28,299 nt of DNA, taken from an uncultured Ruminococcus sp. Its GTDB lineage: Bacteria > Bacillota > Clostridia > Oscillospirales > Ruminococcaceae. Below the pieces are notes generated by a model. The model ran no database searches. It was not told where the DNA came from and saw only the letters and a list, made by a program, of their open reading frames with translations. Position 1 is the stretch's first letter. Each line of letters starts with the position of its first letter. Positions 8,396 through 14,780 of the stretch are shown here, piece after piece. Position numbers and translations under genes: made by a program. Location of the stretch: positions 1 through 28,299 of the forward strand of contig CAMCOJ010000001.1 of assembly GCA_945876405.1 (NCBI GenBank). The letters run 5' to 3'.

Positions 8396-9133
8396 TTACT
8401 TTCCGTTGAGGAATTCGGCGTAGCGGTCGCAGATTTCCTTTGTTTCTCCGAAAGCAATCTGCTGGCCTTTGTCGAGCCATAGAACTTTGGTGGCCATTCT
8501 TCTTATCTGGTCAAGGGAGTGAGATACAAGAAGGGTGGTGGCACCGCCCCCGATAATTTCAAGCATCTTTGCTTCACTCTTTTTTCTGAATGCTCCGTCA
8601 CCAACGGACAGAACCTCGTCGAGAATAAGAATCTCAGGATGTACAAGGCATGCTATTGAAAATGCAAGCCTCGACTTCATTCCGGATGAAAGATGAGAGA
8701 AAAGCCTGTCCTCAAATTCCCTGAGCTCAGCAAATTCTATTATGCTGTCATAGGTACGGTTCATAAATTCTCTTGTATATCCCAGCATAGCACCACGGAG
8801 AAATGTATTTTCCCTTACTGTAAGGTCGCCGTCAAATCCCGTTCCCAGTTCGAGAAGAGAGGCTATATTGCCCTTTACAGCCATAGTTCCTGTTGTAGGA
8901 CGCATTATTCCGGATATAACCTTGAGGAGGGTTGATTTTCCGGCTCCGTTTGAACCTACTATGCCAAGGAGTTCACCTTCCTCAAGACTGAAGGAAACAT
9001 TTTTTACAGCAGTAAATTCCTTTGGCTTGTACTGTCGCTTTATTTTCTGAATGACAACATCCTTAAGACCGACAGTGGAAAAATCTCCGGTTATGTATGA
9101 CACTGAAACATCATTAAGTTCAATTTTACTCAT
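8396..9133 (-). CDS. wzt: Polysaccharide ABC exporter, ATP-binding protein (Wzt type)
   Basis: 245 residues from ATG 9133, which follows AAGGAGG with a short gap; the longer frame to 9217 has no support and overlaps wzm. Motifs: Walker A GSNGAGKST (60-68), signature LSSGM (148-152), Walker B ILILDE (168-173) and switch His205. It powers Wzm to move a finished undecaprenyl-linked glycan across the membrane. Unlike E. coli O9a or O8 Wzt it ends after the nucleotide-binding domain and has no C-terminal carbohydrate-recognition domain, so export should not depend on end-cap recognition by Wzt itself. It lies 10 bases after wzm and is the last gene of the glycan locus. Confidence 0.92.
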   Translation of the reverse strand: MSKIELNDVSVSYITGDFSTVGLKDVVIQKIKRQYKPKEFTAVKNVSFSLEEGELLGIVGSNGAGKSTLLKVISGIMRPTTGTMAVKGNIASLLELGTGFDGDLTVRENTFLRGAMLGYTREFMNRTYDSIIEFAELREFEDRLFSHLSSGMKSRLAFSIACLVHPEILILDEVLSVGDGAFRKKSEAKMLEIIGGGATTLLVSHSLDQIRRMATKVLWLDKGQQIAFGETKEICDRYAEFLNGK

Positions 9134-9143
9134 AAGCTCCTCC

Positions 9144-9932
9144 TTACATGTAGTACATAAACTTGTAGTTGTACTTCTTATAAATAAGCGCCCCGGCCAG
9201 AAGTGCAATCGCAGCATAGAGGAGACAGAGCAGATGAGTTTTCCAGCCCGGAATATATCCGTATATTACAACATCTCTGAAATAAGTAATGTACACATAC
9301 ACCGGATTCAGATAGAAAAGTTTCTGTATGTGCTCCGGATAATCACCTGTGTAGTAGAAAATAGCGGAAAGATACATAAGCATCATTGTAAAGATATCAT
9401 AGAGATACTGAATATCCTTGAAAAGTACAAACAGTGCCGAGAGAATAAGACCACAGCCTATATTAAAGACAATCAGACATGCTATCGGATAGATAAGTGT
9501 AATAAAATTAATTGAAAAATGTATTCCGTCAAAAAGTGCAAAAACAAAGAATATCAGAAGCGTCAGACCGAAGTTAATAAGTGATGCCACATTTTTTGAA
9601 AGCAGGAACATATACTTCGGAAGATTGATCTTAGTGATAATATTAGAATTCTGCATGAGTGAATTCATTCCGCCGTATGTGGAATCCCTGAAAAATGAAA
9701 ACGTCAGGTTACCCGCAAAAAGATATATGGTATAGTGGGGAACATTTCTTCCGAAAAAATTTGTAAATACCACACTCATTACCAGGAGCTGCATAAGAGG
9801 TGATACAAGACTCCAGAGCATTCCAAGCGCCGTTCTCTTGTATTTTTTCTTAAAGTCTCTCTTTACGAGTTCTTCAAACAGGAACTGATGTTTTTTTATC
9901 TTCATCACCTGTTCTTTAATTACATTTACCAT
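9144..9932 (-). CDS. wzm: Polysaccharide ABC exporter, permease (Wzm type)
   Basis: 262 residues, ABC-2 type permease; ATG at 9932 after AAAGGA. It starts with the amphipathic cytoplasmic stretch typical of the family (LVKRDFKKKYKRTALGMLWSLVSPLMQLLVMSVVF in outline, residues about 21-55). About six hydrophobic segments follow, including INFGLTLLIFFVFALF, LIYPIACLIVFNIG and LLCLLYAAIALLAGALIY. It pairs with the ATPase directly downstream to form the channel for the lipid-linked polysaccharide. The absence of a Wzx flippase or Wzy polymerase in this locus agrees with ABC-dependent export. Confidence 0.93.
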   Translation of the reverse strand: MVNVIKEQVMKIKKHQFLFEELVKRDFKKKYKRTALGMLWSLVSPLMQLLVMSVVFTNFFGRNVPHYTIYLFAGNLTFSFFRDSTYGGMNSLMQNSNIITKINLPKYMFLLSKNVASLINFGLTLLIFFVFALFDGIHFSINFITLIYPIACLIVFNIGCGLILSALFVLFKDIQYLYDIFTMMLMYLSAIFYYTGDYPEHIQKLFYLNPVYVYITYFRDVVIYGYIPGWKTHLLCLLYAAIALLAGALIYKKYNYKFMYYM

Positions 9933-9979
9933 GCTTTTTTCCTTTCTGTTCTTCCCGTACCACGGGCAGAGAACGGTTG

Positions 9980-12418
9980 TTATTCGTTCTCTGTCATGAC
10001 GGGAATAATTTTTTCTGCAGTGACCCCGCTGAATTTATTTCGGACAGCTACTTTCACAAAAAGTTCTCTGTCTTTGTAGTCCCCCTCCGGAACAATAAAG
10101 GTTATACTGGAATATTCAGTATGAGGGTGAATATCAACCGCTCCGGAACACAGAACATTCCCCTTTCCGTCTGTTATATCTGCTGAAATCCGGGCAGTCA
10201 TTATATTCATCGCACAGTTTGGAGCGCGCGAAATGCCGAAACACAGCTTACTGAGGCATCCGGGACTTACCCTGAATGAAGCAGGACATCCAAGAACCGG
10301 TTCCCGGTCCTTTCCGTCGTAAAAATACACGGCAAAGTCCGGATGCTGATGATATTCCGCCTCATAGTCCCTTCTGAATTTTTCTCTCTTAACCCTGCTC
10401 TTTTCATACTTTTCAAGATAATCAAGAGCGATTTTTTTCTTCCTTTTATTTGTTCTTATAATGCCTTCCGCATCAGTAAAACCTTCCGGAAATCTGAGGA
10501 AAGATCCTGTTCCATAGTAGTTTTCCTTATAAAAATTCTCAAAAACATAGTCACTCTGATTTACTCCGAAGTTTTCACCGCCTATATTCGGCCAGGAAAG
10601 TGTTACAAACGGAACCGCCTCATATTCATCGGGATGTCTGACCGCACAGTAATTAAAATATGTGCTCCATTCATCATATCCGAGTGTGACTATATCCGGG
10701 TATTCATCTATAAGCTCGCAGTACCACTTTCTGTTGATCACCTGCGGCTGATGTGCGGAGTACTGAAGCGTCGGATATCCGCCTGCCTTAAGGAATTTCA
10801 GTGTTCTCATATGGGAGTAGTCATACGAGAACATTGATGTTATTCTGTATTTCCAGGTCGAAATATCAGAAAAATAATATCCTCTGTACTTTCCGTCCTT
10901 AAAAAACACCTCTTCACTTACATAATCAAGAGGACGATAGTCATCATCTGACATGATGAATTCATCATCAAGAATTTCAAGTCTCATGGCAAGGCATCTC
11001 AGGTAGAAGTTTCTTGTGGAATGGTCTGCAGGAAGTGCATTTCCGGCAAGAAGTTCATCGTCAGTTACCACCGTAAGCTTCAGACGGCCTCTGTAGTTTT
11101 CTTTCATATACACTGCCATATCATCAGGACAGCAAACCACAAGCTCCTCAATAAAAGGCATGAACTCCTCTACAAAAGGCAGTGTTGCAAGAAGAGGTGC
11201 AGGTCTTGCAGAGAGATATACTATCTGCTTAATCCTGCCGTGCTCCGTTTCTGCCGGCTTTCTGCTGCTGTTTACAAGAGAAATAACATTTTTCACTGTA
11301 TCGCTCCAGAGCGGTGGTCTGTATTCTTCTGCAATCTGCTTTTTCTTTAATCTGTACTTCTCTTCAGAGTTTATATACTCTTCAATTATACCGGCAAAAG
11401 CATCAGGATCATCAGGCGGAAAATACTCACAGAATTTCTGCCCTACCTCTCTCATGACCGGAATATCCGAACAGACAACCGGCACGCCCTTAATCAAAGC
11501 TTCTATGGTCGGCAGTCCGTAGCCTTCCGTGTATGAAGGAAAGGCTATCATAAAGGCCATACTGTAAAGTTCTGACAGAGTTGCGTCACTGACGTTTGAG
11601 AACATATATATTCCGTTGTCAAACTTAGGGTTTGACTTTATCCTGTCTGTAAGCTCCTCCATCTGCCAGCCTGTTCTTCCCACAAATACGACATCCGTAT
11701 CAAGTGCTGAAAGTCTCTTCTCATATGCTTCAACAATGAGTTTATGATTTTTTCGGGGCTCGATTGTTCCGACACTCAGGATAAATCTTCTTCCCTGAAG
11801 CTTTCTGATTATTTTCTCATCAGCCTCTTCGCCGTCTGATTTGTTTCCTACTGAAAAATCAGCACCGAGATTAATTACATGAACAGGTTTCGGGCGTATT
11901 CCCGTCTCTTCAAAAAGCTTTAGTACGTCCTGCTTTACTGCATCGGTATTTACTATTATGTCATCAGTATATGTCAGATGTGCCGTTATAAACTCCATAA
12001 ATTTCATAAGCGTCACAGATGCCATATACTGCGGGTATCTTAACGGTATCAGATCATAGATCTGAGTAATTATTCTTATATTTTTATTTTTGAGCTGCGG
12101 CAGAAGAAAACTTCTGTTCGGAAGCGTATGCCAGCAGCTGTTTATCTCCAGAAATACAGAATTTTTCTCAAACTGTTCTACTGTTATCAGTTTGTCTGTA
12201 TAACATGATTTTCTGTCCTCAGTCATATTTTCAAAGCAATTCACAAGTACTGCACTGTCAATTACTCTGTAAGCATGATCCGATGGATTATATGACAAAA
12301 GGATAAAATCAGTCTTTTCTTTTTCAAGTCTTAATATTATTTCACTTACAACCCTTGATATCCCTGTAAACTGAGTCAGCATAGGTATATTGGTTATATC
12401 AATATAAATCTTTTTCAT
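9980..12418 (-). CDS. Large fusion: GT4 glycosyltransferase, Stealth-like domain and C-terminal beta-rich tail
   Basis: 812 residues, about twice the usual GT4 length; ATG at 12418. Residues 1-385 are a GT4 (GT-B) enzyme: N-terminal TGISRVVSEI, SVGTIEPRKNH (215-225) and the E-x7-E motif in YTEGYGLPTIEAL (296-308). Residues about 395-650 form a second unit with RNFYLRCLAMR, DDEFIMSDDDYRPL (acidic triplet near 491-493), DGKYRGYYF and a later SAHQPQVINRKW. These resemble from memory the conserved regions of Stealth sugar-1-phosphate transferases. Residues about 700-812 look like a beta-sandwich, unidentified. If the Stealth assignment holds, the protein adds both a hexose and a phosphodiester-linked sugar. 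It lies 47 bp upstream of wzm and 166 bp after the previous gene. The GT4 part is certain; the rest is inference. Confidence 0.85.
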   Translation of the reverse strand: MKKIYIDITNIPMLTQFTGISRVVSEIILRLEKEKTDFILLSYNPSDHAYRVIDSAVLVNCFENMTEDRKSCYTDKLITVEQFEKNSVFLEINSCWHTLPNRSFLLPQLKNKNIRIITQIYDLIPLRYPQYMASVTLMKFMEFITAHLTYTDDIIVNTDAVKQDVLKLFEETGIRPKPVHVINLGADFSVGNKSDGEEADEKIIRKLQGRRFILSVGTIEPRKNHKLIVEAYEKRLSALDTDVVFVGRTGWQMEELTDRIKSNPKFDNGIYMFSNVSDATLSELYSMAFMIAFPSYTEGYGLPTIEALIKGVPVVCSDIPVMREVGQKFCEYFPPDDPDAFAGIIEEYINSEEKYRLKKKQIAEEYRPPLWSDTVKNVISLVNSSRKPAETEHGRIKQIVYLSARPAPLLATLPFVEEFMPFIEELVVCCPDDMAVYMKENYRGRLKLTVVTDDELLAGNALPADHSTRNFYLRCLAMRLEILDDEFIMSDDDYRPLDYVSEEVFFKDGKYRGYYFSDISTWKYRITSMFSYDYSHMRTLKFLKAGGYPTLQYSAHQPQVINRKWYCELIDEYPDIVTLGYDEWSTYFNYCAVRHPDEYEAVPFVTLSWPNIGGENFGVNQSDYVFENFYKENYYGTGSFLRFPEGFTDAEGIIRTNKRKKKIALDYLEKYEKSRVKREKFRRDYEAEYHQHPDFAVYFYDGKDREPVLGCPASFRVSPGCLSKLCFGISRAPNCAMNIMTARISADITDGKGNVLCSGAVDIHPHTEYSSITFIVPEGDYKDRELFVKVAVRNKFSGVTAEKIIPVMTENE

Positions 12419-12531
12419 TCAGGATCATCCCTGCCCCTCTGATTTAAATTATACCCTTTTGTTGTCTTTCCCTATATTTTGTATTGGCTTTTGTTTAGTT
12501 TCAAGATATAAATTTGCTGAAATTCTTTTAT

Positions 12532-12563
12532 TGCAGGGCTTTGCGGTCGCCCTGCACCTTCGC
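12532..12563. repeat. GC-rich intergenic repeat, copy B, with hairpin
   Basis: Within the 166-bp gap between two minus-strand genes. Arms TGCAGGGC (12532-12539) and GCCCTGCA (12549-12556) pair perfectly over 8 bp around a 9-base loop. The right part (gtcgccctgcaccttcgc, 12546-12563) repeats copy A. No T run follows on either strand, so a terminator is unlikely. The rest of the gap is AT-rich and holds a possible -10 box TATAAT (minus, 12448-12453) without a good -35. Confidence 0.6.
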
Positions 12564-12584
12564 CGGCTTAACCCTTAGCTTTAA

Positions 12585-14042
12585 TTATAAATTTCTGACA
12601 AAGGGATTGTATTTTATTCTGATTCCTTTATTTATTCTGTCCTGAGAACTGCAGGCGTATTCAATAAGTTTTTTCATAAATGCTGTACGGCCTCCGAGTT
12701 TCTCTTCGTTTTCCCAGAATTCGTAGTCTTTGTCCGATGGAAGTATGCCGAAAAAGGTAATGAATGCCGTTTCTATAAATTCTCTCACTGAACAGCCGGA
12801 ATTGATAAGTGCTGTTATATCGGCTGTTTCCGCCGGCCTTTCTGCATATGAGTGAAGGGCATTTCTGCTGAATTCCATAGCTTTTCCGGCATTCTTCATA
12901 TTGTTTTCCGTTATGTCGTAAATTTTATCGTATGAGTCCCCGCCGTTTCCTTCTGAACGGGGCGGAAAGTCTTCCATAAACTTCCTGAGATATTTCTGAA
13001 AATCATCCTTTATCTTTTCATATCTGAAATCTTCAAGTCTTCTGCGCTGAGCTTCCGTAATCATGCTGCGCATTTCTGCGTTGTTTACAACCTCATCTAT
13101 TACTTTTGAAAGGAACACAGGATTCTTGCTGTCAACTACAACTCCGGAGCCGCCTATAGTCTCCGGTACAGCACAGGCATTGTATGCAATAACCGGCACG
13201 TCAAATGTCATAGCCTCAAGAAGCGGCACACAGAAGCCCTCATGTTCACTCATACACAAAAACACATGAGCAGTTTTGTATATGGCAAGTATCTCGGCAA
13301 ATGTAATATGTCCCGGGAATATAACGTCACTTACGCCAAGTTCCTCCGTATATGATATAAGATCAGGATAATACATACCGTTAGCGTCATGGCTTCCCAC
13401 AAGAATCAGTCTTGATGAAGGATTAACGTTTTCCTTATAGTATGCAAATGTGCGTATAATATCCTCCTGTTTTTTGTTCGGCGCAATTCTTCCGACAAAT
13501 ATGATATTTGTTATACCGTCAGAAAGCTTCTGAACCATGTCCGGGTCAGGTTCCTGCTTATAGTCATCAAAAGGAACAATAACCGGAATAACATCTATCA
13601 GTGATTCATTATATCCCATCTTTACCATATCGCTTTTATTAAATTCGGAGTCAGCAATATATGAATCAAATTTTCCCTTCATATGGTTCTTCATATCCTC
13701 AATACCGATACGGCAGTTCTCAGATGAAGAAATATTGTCAATTCCGAAAAATTCATAAGGGGTTATGTTATGATACACCATAATCTTACGGCAGTTAAGC
13801 TCCGTAACCATGTGATTTACAGGTGAACCATTTCCCATATGGTAAATTACAATGTCATCTTCATTTACCTTCGGCATATTATCCAGAAGATATGCCCCCG
13901 GCTCAGTAACCTTTGCAGCTATTCCCGCCGCATATATCTCTGTTTCTATCCCCATATCCTCAATAACATGTTTCTTTGCTACTACATCATTTCCAATTGC
14001 ATCCCCAAAGTTAAGTGATGCAACAATCTGATAGATTTTCAC
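12585..14042 (-). CDS. GT4 glycosyltransferase with a C-terminal DUF4214-like module
   Basis: 485 residues; GTG start at 14042, nine bases after AGGAGG and overlapping the upstream stop (GTGA). Residues 1-350 are a GT4 enzyme: an N-terminal Rossmann start (MKIYQIVASLNFGDAIG), NIIFVGRIAPNKKQEDII, and the sugar-nucleotide E-x7-E motif in SEHEGFCVPLLEAM. A charged, Gly-rich linker (about 360-420) leads to residues about 420-475 (VREFIETAFITFFGILPS...FWENEEKLGGRTAFMKKLI), which have the pattern of a DUF4214 helical module, also found in the M14 peptidase of this locus. Inferred role: cytoplasmic addition of a sugar (GDP-linked mannose or rhamnose is plausible) to the growing chain. The function of the tail is unknown; it may be a contact or docking element. 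Confidence 0.88.
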   Translation of the reverse strand: MKIYQIVASLNFGDAIGNDVVAKKHVIEDMGIETEIYAAGIAAKVTEPGAYLLDNMPKVNEDDIVIYHMGNGSPVNHMVTELNCRKIMVYHNITPYEFFGIDNISSSENCRIGIEDMKNHMKGKFDSYIADSEFNKSDMVKMGYNESLIDVIPVIVPFDDYKQEPDPDMVQKLSDGITNIIFVGRIAPNKKQEDIIRTFAYYKENVNPSSRLILVGSHDANGMYYPDLISYTEELGVSDVIFPGHITFAEILAIYKTAHVFLCMSEHEGFCVPLLEAMTFDVPVIAYNACAVPETIGGSGVVVDSKNPVFLSKVIDEVVNNAEMRSMITEAQRRRLEDFRYEKIKDDFQKYLRKFMEDFPPRSEGNGGDSYDKIYDITENNMKNAGKAMEFSRNALHSYAERPAETADITALINSGCSVREFIETAFITFFGILPSDKDYEFWENEEKLGGRTAFMKKLIEYACSSQDRINKGIRIKYNPFVRNL

Positions 14043-14560
14043 TTGTTATCGCCTCCTGATATGAGATTTTCCAGTTTCCCGGACAGTTCATCTATGCGTT
14101 CATTCAGGGCGATAATTTCCTTCTGCTGAATTTCAATACGTCCCGAAAGTTCCATCTCCTTTTTCTGAAACTGCATTTTAAGAATCTCTTCCCTGTTCAC
14201 ATAGTTTCTTATATGAAGTGCCACCCTTGAAAATGACATATTTACAGAATTCTGAGCTGCTACAACAGGCAGAAACAGAAAAGCACATATCTTTCTTATT
14301 ATTTTCTTGAAGAAAAATACAACCGGAGCAATTCCCCTCTTGTATGAAGTAAGCTCCTGATAGTATGAAATCTGATTTGATGCTGCAAGCACCGAGATAT
14401 CATTCAGAAATGATCTTCTGTCAAAATTCGTCTCAGCTGCACCGTATTTTCTGTCCCAGAACTCATTGAATGTTATTAAATCACAGGTCTCACCTGAATT
14501 TGAAGTTTCCTCATACACCTTATCAAGGAACCGCTGAATATCAGCATTGTTTTTTTTCAT
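14039..14560 (-). CDS. Small membrane-associated coiled-coil protein of the glycan locus (hypothetical)
   Basis: 173 residues; ATG at 14560 with AGAGAGG about 12 bases upstream. It overlaps the GT gene downstream by 4 bases, so they are coupled. Seen: a polar N-terminus; a hydrophobic amphipathic stretch near residues 80-105 (APVVFFFKKIIRKICAFLFLPVV) followed by AAQNSVNMSFSR; and a heptad-rich C-terminal coiled coil (about 120-168, IQQKEIIALNERIDELSGKL). The middle part resembles the N-terminal extension that precedes SAM-dependent methyltransferase domains in some O-antigen loci, but no methyltransferase domain follows. Inferred: a membrane-tethered scaffold or length ruler that organises the glycosyltransferases. 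No assigned function. Confidence 0.7.
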   Translation of the reverse strand: MKKNNADIQRFLDKVYEETSNSGETCDLITFNEFWDRKYGAAETNFDRRSFLNDISVLAASNQISYYQELTSYKRGIAPVVFFFKKIIRKICAFLFLPVVAAQNSVNMSFSRVALHIRNYVNREEILKMQFQKKEMELSGRIEIQQKEIIALNERIDELSGKLENLISGGDNK

Positions 14561-14619
14561 AAATTAACAAAACCTCTCTGAACTATACTTAGATATATTA
14601 TTTACAGATTACAAAAATT

Positions 14620-14752
14620 TATAGTGAACGTCAAAATAAATTTGACTTTCACTATAATTATTTTATTAATATTGCCTTGCACATCCGTTCCCTGCGGTCA
14701 CTCCGTGCATATCGGCACCGGTGAACGAAAAAATATTTTTTCGTTCACTATA
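14620..14752. mobile_element. Small palindromic element (MITE-like), TA-flanked
   Basis: A 133-bp gap element between the peptidase gene and the coiled-coil gene. Its two ends are an 11-base inverted repeat (TATAGTGAACG at 14620-14630; its complement at 14742-14752). If TA is taken as a target duplication the ends are TAGTGAACG, as in elements moved by IS630/mariner transposases. Each end also forms its own hairpin: 14619-14657 (one internal mismatch) and 14721-14748 (a perfect 28-base palindrome, GTGAACGAAAAA plus its complement). The inner part carries a GC-rich stretch (about 14690-14720) similar to copies A and B. The first 49 bases (14619-14667) recur identically at 28247-28295. No ORF is present. 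Confidence 0.7.
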
Positions 14753-14780
14753 TTTCTGTTCTTCCGAAGATGAATATCCG

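Noticed and set aside
9134..9217. N-terminal extension of the wzt frame
   Set aside because: It overlaps the end of wzm, has no ribosome binding site, and the internal ATG at 9133 has AAGGAGG and gives a standard ABC protein start.
12532..12556. Hairpin as a terminator splitting the glycan operon
   Set aside because: The 8-bp stem is not followed by a T run on either strand, so I list it only as a repeat.
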